Notes: generated from the letters alone by a model not told the origin. A DNA stretch of 64,000 bases from GCA-2794515 sp034436155 (GCA_034436155.1 DAOTVP010000010.1:124001-188000), one strand, 5' to 3'. Counted from the stretch's first letter, positions 17,131 through 24,625 are shown. A program made the numbers and translations.

Positions 17131-19224
17131 GTGTCACAAAATAATTTAGTTGGGAAACAACTAGGTCAATATGAGTTTCGTAAGCTGTTGGGTAAGGGTG
17201 GTATGGGTGAGGTATATCACGCTTACGACTCTAGGATGAAGCGCGATGTGGCTATCAAAATTATGGCACCAGAATTGGTTAGTAATGAAGATTTGCTAAA
17301 GCGGTTTGAGCGTGAAGCCAAAACGTGTGCCAAATTAGATCACCCCAATATCGTCAAGATTTATGATTTTGGCACCAAAAATCAGATAACCTATATGGTT
17401 TTGCAATTTTTAACAGGCGGTGTGTTATCTGATCGCCTCCTAAAATCATCAAACGATTTGATACCAATCTCTGATGTGATTAATTGGATTAAACAAATCA
17501 GTGGTGCTTTAGATTATGCACATCGTATGGGCGTTATTCATCGAGATATTAAGCCCGCCAACATTATGTTTGATGTATATGGTCGGGCGTATGTGGTGGA
17601 TTTTGGTATTGTTAAAATAAAATCACAATCATCTAAAGGTGTTACAGATTTAACTAAAGGGGTGGCTATAGGCACTTATGCTTTTATGCCTCCTGAACAA
17701 TGGCGTGGAGATGAATTGACTGGGCAAGCTGACCAGTATGCTCTGGCGGTGATGACCTATCAATTGTTATGTGGGAAGTTGCCTTTTGAGGCAGATAACT
17801 TCTATGCCTTCATGCACAAACACCATTCTGTCACCCCTACATTGTTGAGCGAATTGCGCCGTGATATATCACCAGATGTAGATAATGTCATGATGCGAGC
17901 ATTGGCGAAAGACCCACAACACCGGTTTAATACATGTACTGAATTCGCACTTGCACTTGAACAAGCTATATATGGGCATCTACCAAACCTCAATAATAAC
18001 ATTCCTGCGATTCAAAATGATAAACCCCAAGAGAAAAAATCTCATTTCGCCATGTTATCATTCATAGGGGGTGGGATTGCTTTTATCATTATTTTATTGA
18101 TGATTTTATTGGGTGGAACAGGCGATAATGCCACTGTAACAGACGATACTTCCCAAACGTTAACCATCGCAAATTCTCAGGATACTCCTTTGACGGCAAC
18201 ACATACGATTAGCTTTGAAGAGATGGCGCGTGTCACTATAGAGCGTATGGAAACACAGACTTCTGAGGCATTGGTGCTTGTATCAACGGCTACAATCATG
18301 CCGAGTGAAACATCAACACCGACAATTACGCCGAGCGATATACCAAGCGCAACCGCCACATCAAGCTATACGCCAACAATTACAGCTACGCCGAGTGATA
18401 CGTCCACGCCGAGCGACACGCCGACATCCACAACCACGCCGAGCGACACGCCGACATCGACAATTACGCCGAGCGATACGCCAACATCCACAATTACGCC
18501 GACTGCAACCGTATTGGCGGGTTATCTAGGGGGTGCAAACATCACAATCAATGAGCAGTGGATACCTATCCAGCAGGAATTTGATGGTGTGCCGATGGTA
18601 CTTGTTCCAATTGGTTGTTTTATGATGGGGAGCGATGTCGGTGATAGTGACGAACAACCCGTGCATGAACAATGTTTTGATGAACCCTTCTGGATAGATA
18701 AATACGAGGTGACACAAGCACAATTTGCCCGTTTGAATGGTCAAAAAGCCAATCCCAATCAATTTATTGGAGATGATTTGCCTGTAGAGAGTATCACATG
18801 GTTTGAGGCGCGTGATTTTTGTGTGTCACGCGGTGGACGGTTGCCGACCGAAGCAGAATGGGAATACGCCGCCCGTGGACCGAATAACTTAATCTATCCA
18901 TGGGGGAATGATTTTGTTGCGGATAATGTGGTCTATAGTGACAATAGTGATGGTAGAACTGCCCCTGTGGGTAGTCGTGTGGGTGGGGTATCTTGGGTTG
19001 GTGCGATGGATATGAGTGGTAATGTGTGGGAATGGGTCGGTAGTTTATATGAACCGTATCCTTATGATGCTGACCATGAACGCACAGATGATGATAACCA
19101 GCGTGTATTGCGTGGTGGTGCTTGGCTAGATATAGATATATTTGTGCGCTCGACCTATCGGGATAGGAGCGTTCCCACCGGTGAGGGTGATATTATCGGT
19201 TTTCGTTGCGTCATTTTGCAATGA
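17131..19224 (+). CDS. Membrane Ser/Thr kinase with extracellular FGE/C-type-lectin-fold domain
   Basis: The 697-residue protein is built as a receptor kinase. An N-terminal Hanks-type kinase (about 10-280) has GKGGMGEVYHAY, K43 in VAIKIM, catalytic D139 in HRDIKPANIM, D157 in DFG and FMPPEQW. One transmembrane helix lies at about 307-329. A Ser/Thr/Pro stalk (about 390-470) contains repeats of TPSDTPTST. An FGE-sulfatase domain (about 479-697) ends in RVLRGGAW...GFRCVILQ. FGE active-site cysteines are absent, so the domain probably binds a ligand. It starts at GTG behind AAGGGGAAG. About 102 bases of the FGE domain are almost identical to the TIR-FGE gene downstream (3 mismatches), so the two share a recent duplication or gene conversion. 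The 3' end does not match the DGR template outside adenines, so it is not a present target. Confidence 0.9.
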   Translation: MSQNNLVGKQLGQYEFRKLLGKGGMGEVYHAYDSRMKRDVAIKIMAPELVSNEDLLKRFEREAKTCAKLDHPNIVKIYDFGTKNQITYMVLQFLTGGVLSDRLLKSSNDLIPISDVINWIKQISGALDYAHRMGVIHRDIKPANIMFDVYGRAYVVDFGIVKIKSQSSKGVTDLTKGVAIGTYAFMPPEQWRGDELTGQADQYALAVMTYQLLCGKLPFEADNFYAFMHKHHSVTPTLLSELRRDISPDVDNVMMRALAKDPQHRFNTCTEFALALEQAIYGHLPNLNNNIPAIQNDKPQEKKSHFAMLSFIGGGIAFIIILLMILLGGTGDNATVTDDTSQTLTIANSQDTPLTATHTISFEEMARVTIERMETQTSEALVLVSTATIMPSETSTPTITPSDIPSATATSSYTPTITATPSDTSTPSDTPTSTTTPSDTPTSTITPSDTPTSTITPTATVLAGYLGGANITINEQWIPIQQEFDGVPMVLVPIGCFMMGSDVGDSDEQPVHEQCFDEPFWIDKYEVTQAQFARLNGQKANPNQFIGDDLPVESITWFEARDFCVSRGGRLPTEAEWEYAARGPNNLIYPWGNDFVADNVVYSDNSDGRTAPVGSRVGGVSWVGAMDMSGNVWEWVGSLYEPYPYDADHERTDDDNQRVLRGGAWLDIDIFVRSTYRDRSVPTGEGDIIGFRCVILQ

Positions 19225-19260
19225 CGTGAATATGTATTTTTAGCGTGTCAAATTTTCATG

Positions 19261-19346
19261 GAAAGGTATAAAAAATATGGCACTTTGGGGCGGATGATTT
19301 GAATTTGAACCCAATGAGGCGATGCGTCTATTGAATGATAGCCTGC
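19261..19346 (+). pseudogene. argH: Decayed copy of the argH 5' end (direct repeat, left copy)
   Basis: These 86 bases match 23086-23171, which is the ribosome-binding site, start codon and first codons of intact argH, at 80 of 86 positions. One change turns the seventh codon CGA into TGA, and the copy stops abruptly after GATAGCCTGC, so it is non-functional. It lies between the kinase-FGE gene and the promoter of the TIR-FGE gene. It marks where argH once began, or where a duplication was left when the DGR block came in. Confidence 0.85.
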
Positions 19347-19368
19347 ACCCATTTTCATCTGCAATTGG

Positions 19369-19397
19369 TTGCGTGATGGGTTAAATCTGGTTATAAT
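19369..19397 (+). promoter_or_regulatory. Putative promoter of the DGR target gene
   Basis: TTGCGT (19369-19374), a 17-base spacer and a perfect TATAAT (19392-19397) lie 36 bases ahead of the TIR-FGE start and just after the argH fragment. It would drive the target gene, and perhaps the reverse transcriptase and avd behind it. Confidence 0.55.
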
Positions 19398-19432
19398 GTG
19401 CGTTATGATAATGGTGAACCCGTGTGGGGATA

Positions 19433-21283
19433 ATGATGGCGCGTATTTTTATATCGTATAGCAGAGCAGATGGCGTTTTTGTAGAAGAATTAGTCCCGTT
19501 GTTGCAATCAGTTTATCCGAATCATGTGATTTGGTATGACCAACGAATTTCGGGCGGGGATGATTGGTGGCGGATGATTTTGGGCGAAATTAGCGCCTGT
19601 GATATATTCATCTACCTGATGTCGAATGATTCGCTCATATCGCCTTATTGTCAAGCCGAATTTGAAGAGGCGTGGCGGTTACAAAAACCGCGAATCCCTG
19701 TGATTATCCGCCACAAGACGAATATAGATAATGCGCCTGAACACTTGCGTGAAGAGATTAAACGCCTGAATTGGATAGATTTATCGGCGGGATTCAAAGA
19801 TGCCAGAGCCAATGCGCGGTTATATGCGTCTATCAATCGGCGCTTGGCTTCTGCGCCACAACAACCACCAGAACCCCTCGCGCAACAACCGATTGCACAA
19901 CCGCCTGTGACCATCACCATGAAGCGACCAACACCACCATCGAATCGCATGATGATGCCAATCCTTATCGGTGTGGTGATGCTGATATTGGTGGGTGTGA
20001 TAATCACGTTGGTGGCGAATAACCCCAATAATGCGGGTGATGATACGGCACCGCAACAGACTGCCTCAATCACCAACGAACAAGTCGCGCAAAATAATAC
20101 GGATGACCTTATAGCCACCAATACATCCGAGCCGACCCTGACACCCACGCAAACCGATGCACCATCGAATACGTCAGCGCCGACCGATACCCCATCTATC
20201 ACACCGACCGAGACGGCAACACTGGATATTGCCCAAATTGTCGGTACACTCGATGCTCAAGCAACGATTGACCAAGCCACGCAGAACGCCGAATCCACAC
20301 TTAGCCAGCGGGCGACCGATTACGCCGTTGGCACACAGAGCGCCATCAACCAAACCGCGACTGCCACATTATGGACGGATACCCCAACACCCGATATCAC
20401 CGCCAGCATTGTGGCATTTCGGACGCAACAAGCATCCACCGCCACCGAACAATATGTCGTTGGATTGACGGAGACAGCTACGCTCTGGACGGCAACACCG
20501 ACACCCACATCTACCTATACACCGACCGAAACACCAACTTTTACCCCCAGCCCGACACCGACCATACCGCCCGGATATGCAGGCGGGGCAAATATCATCG
20601 CCAATGAGCAATGGACACCGGTTGAGCAAGAATTTGACGGCGTGGTGATGGTACTCGTGCCAAAAGGTTGTTTTATGATGGGGAGCGATGTCGGTGATAG
20701 TGACGAACAACCCGTTCATGAACAATGTTTTGATGAACCTTTCTGGATCGATAAATACGAGGTGACAAACAAACAATTCGCCGATTTTGGTGGGGTTGCA
20801 GGCAGAAATAGCAACTGGACGGGCGATGATTTGCCCCGTGAACGCATCACCTGGTTTGAGGCGCGAGATTTTTGTGAATTACGGGGTGGCAGATTGCCGA
20901 CAGAACGCGAATGGGAATACGCCGCCCGTGGACCGAACAACCTGATTTATCCGTGGGGGAATGAATTTATTGCCGATAATGTGGTTTATGGCAATAGCAA
21001 CAACCGAACTGCGCCTGTAGGCAGTCGTGCAGGCGGTGTATCATGGGTGGGCGCGATGGATATGAGTGGCAACGTGTGGGAATGGGTGAGCAGTTTGTAT
21101 GGCTCGTATCCTTATGATGAGGGCAATGATGAAAGTATTAATGATAATACAAATAGCCGTGTCTTGCGTGGTGGGTCTTGGAACGATCCCGCCGATGTCG
21201 TGCGTTCCGCCTACCGCAACTGGTCCTCCCCGTCTAACGAGTACAACAGCAGCGGGTTTCGGTGTGTTCGCTCTCAAGAGTAA
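19433..21283 (+). CDS. TIR - membrane - stalk - FGE variable receptor-like protein (DGR target)
   Basis: The 616-residue protein has an N-terminal TIR domain (about 1-140; ARIFISYSRADG, then SPYCQAEFEEAW with the likely catalytic Glu). One transmembrane helix lies at about 175-197. A long Thr/Pro-rich stalk (about 215-385) follows, then an FGE/SUMF1 domain (about 398-616; FWIDKYEVTNKQF, RITWFEARDFCELRGG, LPTEREWEYAARG, IYPWGN, AMDMSGNVWEWV). The last 42 residues are encoded by the DGR variable repeat; nine residues there differ from what the template would encode (D585, V589, Y594, W597, S598, S599, Y604, S606, S607). Expected topology is TIR inside and variable lectin-like domain outside, linking recognition of a changing ligand to TIR signalling or NAD+ cleavage; the output is inference. 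ATG 19433 is preferred over GTG 19424, with TGGGGA as ribosome-binding site. FGE catalytic cysteines are missing. Confidence 0.92.
   Translation: MMARIFISYSRADGVFVEELVPLLQSVYPNHVIWYDQRISGGDDWWRMILGEISACDIFIYLMSNDSLISPYCQAEFEEAWRLQKPRIPVIIRHKTNIDNAPEHLREEIKRLNWIDLSAGFKDARANARLYASINRRLASAPQQPPEPLAQQPIAQPPVTITMKRPTPPSNRMMMPILIGVVMLILVGVIITLVANNPNNAGDDTAPQQTASITNEQVAQNNTDDLIATNTSEPTLTPTQTDAPSNTSAPTDTPSITPTETATLDIAQIVGTLDAQATIDQATQNAESTLSQRATDYAVGTQSAINQTATATLWTDTPTPDITASIVAFRTQQASTATEQYVVGLTETATLWTATPTPTSTYTPTETPTFTPSPTPTIPPGYAGGANIIANEQWTPVEQEFDGVVMVLVPKGCFMMGSDVGDSDEQPVHEQCFDEPFWIDKYEVTNKQFADFGGVAGRNSNWTGDDLPRERITWFEARDFCELRGGRLPTEREWEYAARGPNNLIYPWGNEFIADNVVYGNSNNRTAPVGSRAGGVSWVGAMDMSGNVWEWVSSLYGSYPYDEGNDESINDNTNSRVLRGGSWNDPADVVRSAYRNWSSPSNEYNSSGFRCVRSQE
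21156..21270 (+). repeat. DGR variable repeat (VR)
   Basis: This 115-base segment at the 3' end of the TIR-FGE gene aligns without gaps to the template at 22791-22905 (offset 1635). There are 10 differences, at 21185, 21197, 21198, 21212, 21221, 21224, 21227, 21242, 21249 and 21252. Every one is an A in the template (4 A-to-G, 6 A-to-T); all 90 non-A positions are identical. The invariant 3' end (GGGTTTCGGTGTGTTCG) is the likely initiation-of-mutagenic-homing site. The frame continues 10 bases past the repeat to the stop codon. Confidence 0.96.
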
Positions 21284-21328
21284 TTCTGTAATACTGAATA
21301 CTGATATTACTGAATTTTCTGAGGGGGT

Positions 21329-21347
21329 CTGGGGGCGAAGCCCCCAG
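21329..21347 (+). other. Hairpin downstream of VR, possible homing-associated cruciform
   Basis: CTGGGGGC and GCCCCCAG form a perfect 8-bp stem around a GAA loop, 58 bases after the VR. DGR targets often carry such a hairpin or cruciform just downstream of VR, where it stimulates target recognition. The distance here is larger than in the phage prototype. No T-run follows, so a simple terminator is less likely. Confidence 0.55.
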
Positions 21348-21357
21348 CGCGATAAAA

Positions 21358-22500
21358 ATGAGGTATATGAGGTTGAAAACATATAAAAATTTATACCCAA
21401 AAATTTATAGCTATCATGCACTCATGCAAGCATGGCGCAAAGCCAGCAAAGGCAAACGATATAAGCGCACAACTGCCGATTTTGCCATAAATCTGGATGA
21501 AGAAATTGTGACATTGCATCAAGAATTGCGCGATGAGACGTATATGCCGAGTGGGTATACCCATTTTACGGTGCATGATCCCAAACGGCGTAAAATTAGC
21601 GCGGCGGCATTTCGGGATAGGGTGGTGCATCATGCGTTGGTGGGCGAAATTCAGCCGATTTATGAGCGTAAATTTATACATGACACGTATGCCAATCGGG
21701 TCGGTAAGGGTACACACAAAGCGTTAGACCGTTGCACGGAATTCATGCAACAATTTAAGTATGTGTTACCGTGTGATATTCAGCAATTTTTCCCTGCGAT
21801 AGATCACCAGATTTTGAAAGCTATTTTAGCCAAAACGATTGCAGATGAAGCGGTATTGCGGTTGTGTGGCAAAATTATAGATAGTGGGGTAGGGGTCTTG
21901 ACAGAACAGTACGACATGCGTTATTTTGATGGGGATGATTTATTAGCGGTGAATCGCCCGCGTGGGTTGCCGATTGGAAATTTGACCAGTCAATTTTGGG
22001 CGAATGTATATCTGAATCCGCTTGACCAATTTGTCAAACACACCTTACGCTGTAAGGGATATATTCGTTATGTGGATGATTTTTTATTGTTCGCTGATGA
22101 TAAAAAGACCCTACACATATGGCAACGTGAAATCATCGCATTTTTAGAGACTTATCGCCTGACGATTCATGAAAATCGGTGTCATCCGCGCCCTGTGACG
22201 CATGGGATACCCTTTTTGGGTTTTACGGTGTATCTAACTCATCGGCGCTTAAAACGGATTAAAGGCATTGCCTATCAGAGACGGCTACGGGCGATGTATA
22301 AAGCCTATTTGCGCGGTGAAATCACGGCAGAAGAAGGGCGGGCGAGTGTAATGTCGTGGCTGGGTCATGTGAGGCATGGTAATACGCGGGGTTTAGTGCG
22401 GAAAATGTTCACAGAGGTGAGACGTGTCACAATCGCCGATATTCATCAAAACGGAAGCTCTGATGGTTTGGATATTGGCACACACGGCGAAATATCCTAA
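21358..22500 (+). CDS. DGR-type reverse transcriptase
   Basis: The 380-residue protein has the compact layout of DGR reverse transcriptases: N-terminal RT0/1 region, DIQQFFPAIDHQIL (motif A, catalytic Asp), GLPIGNLTSQFWANVYLN (the SQ-type motif 4 that separates DGR and retron-like enzymes from others) and IRYVDDFLLF with the catalytic pair D240/D241. HGIPFLGFTVY and a short basic C-terminus follow; no maturase, endonuclease or RNase H domain is present. With Avd it would make mutagenised cDNA from the template RNA, copying adenines with low fidelity. The start is not sharply defined: ATG 21358 or ATG 21367, both with weak ribosome-binding sites. Its 3' end overlaps avd by 77 bases. Confidence 0.96.
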   Translation: MRYMRLKTYKNLYPKIYSYHALMQAWRKASKGKRYKRTTADFAINLDEEIVTLHQELRDETYMPSGYTHFTVHDPKRRKISAAAFRDRVVHHALVGEIQPIYERKFIHDTYANRVGKGTHKALDRCTEFMQQFKYVLPCDIQQFFPAIDHQILKAILAKTIADEAVLRLCGKIIDSGVGVLTEQYDMRYFDGDDLLAVNRPRGLPIGNLTSQFWANVYLNPLDQFVKHTLRCKGYIRYVDDFLLFADDKKTLHIWQREIIAFLETYRLTIHENRCHPRPVTHGIPFLGFTVYLTHRRLKRIKGIAYQRRLRAMYKAYLRGEITAEEGRASVMSWLGHVRHGNTRGLVRKMFTEVRRVTIADIHQNGSSDGLDIGTHGEIS

Positions 22501-22750
22501 ATATGAACGCTTTCGGTTGGCAAAAGAGATAGAAACTGCCATTTTTAGTTTTCATCGATGTCTTCTTCATGCTACAAAATCGTCTGATAAACAATCGTAT
22601 CTGAGACAAGCCGATATTCACCTTTTAGAATTACGCACCTATATGCGTATTGCCAACTCCTTGAAGTATACAAGTGACGACCAATATGGATTTTTCGCCG
22701 AAAATTGTACTGAAATTGGAAAATTATTAGGCGGGTGGCTAAAATCTTAA
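22424..22750 (+). CDS. avd: DGR accessory variability determinant (Avd), four-helix-bundle protein
   Basis: The 108-residue, mainly helical protein matches the bAvd four-helix-bundle family: FIKTEALMVWILAHTAKYPK, FRLAKEIETAIFSFHRCLL, a middle helix LRQADIHLLELRTYMRIAN and the typical end EIGKLLGGWLKS. In known DGRs Avd forms a positively charged pentameric barrel that binds the reverse transcriptase and template RNA and is needed for cDNA synthesis. It starts at GTG behind AGAGGTG inside the reverse transcriptase gene, in another frame, so the two are translationally coupled. It lies 40 bases ahead of the template repeat. Confidence 0.92.
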   Translation: MSQSPIFIKTEALMVWILAHTAKYPKYERFRLAKEIETAIFSFHRCLLHATKSSDKQSYLRQADIHLLELRTYMRIANSLKYTSDDQYGFFAENCTEIGKLLGGWLKS

Positions 22751-22790
22751 TTATTTGGTATCCTATTTTTTAAGGGATTCTGGGGAGTGC

Positions 22791-22905
22791 GCCGTGTCTT
22801 GCGTGGTGGGTCTTGGAACAATCCCGCCGATAACGTGCGTTCCGCCAACCGCAACAGGACCACCCCGTCTAACGAGAACAACAACAACGGGTTTCGGTGT
22901 GTTCG
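22791..22905 (+). repeat. DGR template repeat (TR)
   Basis: This 115-base non-coding template matches VR (21156-21270) except at 10 of its 25 adenines. Most adenines sit in AAC codons of the VR frame, the usual arrangement that lets an A-to-N change reach many residues while avoiding stop codons. The region 22751-23101 between avd and argH holds only this element, a repeated 14-base tail and the hairpin before argH. An open frame across it (22787-23029) has no gene-like start and is best seen as a by-product of the template copying a coding sequence. The 3' tail TTTCGGTGTGTTCG occurs again at 22912-22925. Confidence 0.96.
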
Positions 22906-23028
22906 ACCTCATTTCGGTGTGTTCGCCTTCAAATCGGGATGTGTATCATTCATGGATGGTAGATGTGTATTTGAAGTGAGAGTGCCAGAATATCCCTGTC
23001 CACACAAGCGGACGAATAATAAGCAATG

Positions 23029-23069
23029 ACAACACCCGTTATGGTAGGCAACGACGTATCGGGTGTTGT
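23029..23069 (+). terminator. Stem-loop ahead of argH, possible terminator of the DGR transcript
   Basis: ACAACACCCG (23029-23038) pairs perfectly with CGGGTGTTGT (23060-23069), followed by ATTTTAT. It could end the template transcript or act in the argH leader. The loop is long (21 bases). Confidence 0.45.
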
Positions 23070-23085
23070 ATTTTATGGTGAATCA

Positions 23086-23171
23086 GAAAGGTATAAAAAA
23101 GATGGCACTGTGGGGCGGACGATTTGAATTTGAACCCGATGAGGCGATGCGCCGATTGAATGATAGCCTGC
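23086..23171 (+). repeat. Direct repeat bracketing the DGR block (right copy, within argH 5' end)
   Basis: This is the intact partner of the 86-base decayed copy at 19261-19346 (80 of 86 identical). It covers the argH ribosome-binding site and first 23 codons. The two copies enclose the DGR target gene, reverse transcriptase, avd and TR (19347-23085). Confidence 0.85.
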
Positions 23172-24475
23172 CATTCGATAGACGGATGTATAAGCAGGAT
23201 ATTCAGGGGAGCATTGCCTATACGTATGCGTTGCACGAGGCGGGGATTATCACTGCAGAAGAAGCCGACACGCTCCGAAACGGACTCGAACAGGTCTTAG
23301 CCGAATTTGAGGCGGATACATTCGTGTTTATCCCGACTGACGAGGATATTCATACCGCCGTAGAACGCCGACTGACCGAAATTGTCGGCGCAGTGGGTGG
23401 CAAATTGCACACAGGGCGTAGCCGAAATGACCAAGTGGCGACTGATTTTCGGTTATGGGTGGTCGATGCAGTTGATGCTTTGCATCAGCATTTGGTGAAT
23501 TTAGCCCGTGCATTGGTGATGCAAGCCGAGCATCATCTCCAGACGATTATGCCCGGTTATACGCATGTGCAACCCGCGCAACCCATCACCGCGGCGTATT
23601 GGTTGATGAGTTATTACGAGATGTTTTATCGTGATACGGTTCGGTTGGGCAATATCACCGAGATGTGTCGAAGATTGCCGTTGGGTAGTGGCGCATTGGC
23701 AGGCACACCTCTAAAATATGACCGTAGCAAAATTGCATTTCAGTTCAATATGTCCACCACCCGTAACGGACTAGATGCGGTGGCTGACCGTGATTTTGTG
23801 GCGGATATGCTCTATACCTGCGCCATGATTGGGGTGCATTTGAGCCGATTGGGCGAAGATATTGTGTGGTATAGCAACCCAAATTTTGGCTATATCACGC
23901 TGGATGACCGTTATAGCACGGGGTCTAGCCTGATGCCTCAAAAACGCAATGCCGACCCGATGGAATTGGCGCGTGGCAAAGCGGGACGGCTCATCGGCAA
24001 TCTGACGGGATTTTTGACCACACTCAAGGGTTTGCCGAGTGGCTATAACAAAGATATTCAAGAGGATAAAGAGGCGTTATTCGATTCGGTGGATACGCTG
24101 ATGACGATTTTGCCTGTAGTGACGGCAATTATTGAAACGCTGAAGTTGAATCCCGATAAGATGCGGGTGGCGCTGACGGAGGATATGCTGGCGACCGATA
24201 TGGCAGATTATTTGGTGGCGAAAGGGATGCCCTTCCGCGAGGCGCATCATGTGGTAGGACAGGTGGTGCGGTTGGCGAGCGAACGCGGCATTGGTCTGAC
24301 CAAAGTGCCATTAACCGATTTGCAGGGACTATCCCCATTATTCGAGGCGGATGTTGCCGAATGGCTCACATTTGAAAAATCGGTGGCGCGGCGAGCGAAT
24401 TTTGGTGGGACTGCGCCAGATGCCGTAAAAGAACAAATTCGCTTGGCACGAGAATGGTTGATGGCGATAATTTAA
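23102..24475 (+). CDS. argH: Argininosuccinate lyase
   Basis: This 457-residue enzyme splits argininosuccinate into arginine and fumarate, the last step of arginine synthesis. It begins MALWGGRFEFEPDEA, carries HTGRSRNDQVATDFRLW and HVQPAQPITAAYW, and has the fumarase/aspartase signature GSSLMPQKRNADPMELARGK. ATG 23102 is chosen because GAAAGG lies 10 bases ahead and the family starts here; an in-frame GTG at 23063 lies within the hairpin. Its 5' end is duplicated at 19261. It is split from argG by the kinase and DGR genes. Confidence 0.95.
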   Translation: MALWGGRFEFEPDEAMRRLNDSLPFDRRMYKQDIQGSIAYTYALHEAGIITAEEADTLRNGLEQVLAEFEADTFVFIPTDEDIHTAVERRLTEIVGAVGGKLHTGRSRNDQVATDFRLWVVDAVDALHQHLVNLARALVMQAEHHLQTIMPGYTHVQPAQPITAAYWLMSYYEMFYRDTVRLGNITEMCRRLPLGSGALAGTPLKYDRSKIAFQFNMSTTRNGLDAVADRDFVADMLYTCAMIGVHLSRLGEDIVWYSNPNFGYITLDDRYSTGSSLMPQKRNADPMELARGKAGRLIGNLTGFLTTLKGLPSGYNKDIQEDKEALFDSVDTLMTILPVVTAIIETLKLNPDKMRVALTEDMLATDMADYLVAKGMPFREAHHVVGQVVRLASERGIGLTKVPLTDLQGLSPLFEADVAEWLTFEKSVARRANFGGTAPDAVKEQIRLAREWLMAII

Positions 24476-24554
24476 TTTTTAGTAACAATGCACAAAAGGT
24501 TATGGTTAATCTATATGAACTTTTCACAAAGCCGTGATTTTTGTCACAAATCAG

Positions 24555-24583
24555 TTGACAGAAGCGCAAAAGATGGATAATCT
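24555..24583 (+). promoter_or_regulatory. Putative promoter of the ilv-leu operon
   Basis: A consensus TTGACA (24555-24560) is followed by TAATCT after 17 bases (24578-24583), or by GATAAT after 15 bases (24576-24581). It lies 43 bases before the leader peptide start and is the only clear promoter in the 354-base gap between argH and ilvE. Confidence 0.6.
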
Positions 24584-24625
24584 TAAAGTCAGATTGAGAA
24601 ACATACCATAGAGCGAACATCAACA

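Noticed and set aside
19087..19224. 3' end of the kinase-FGE gene as a second DGR variable repeat
   Set aside because: It is homologous to TR at protein level but differs at many non-adenine positions and lacks the invariant GGGTTTCGGTGTGTTCG tail, so it is not a current target.
18568..21283. The FGE/SUMF1 domains as true formylglycine-generating enzymes
   Set aside because: The paired active-site cysteines expected just before the GFR(C/V) end are absent in both, there is no sulfatase gene nearby, and one domain is being diversified. A binding role fits better.
21329..21347. Hairpin after VR as an ordinary intrinsic terminator
   Set aside because: There is no T-run after the stem, and the RT gene begins 10 bases later. 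A homing-associated hairpin is at least as likely, so it was listed as other.
22787..23029. Open frame across the template repeat that looks like the end of an FGE protein
   Set aside because: It has no promoter or ribosome-binding site and lies wholly on TR and its flank. Its likeness to FGE domains is explained by TR matching VR. It is annotated as template, not as a gene.
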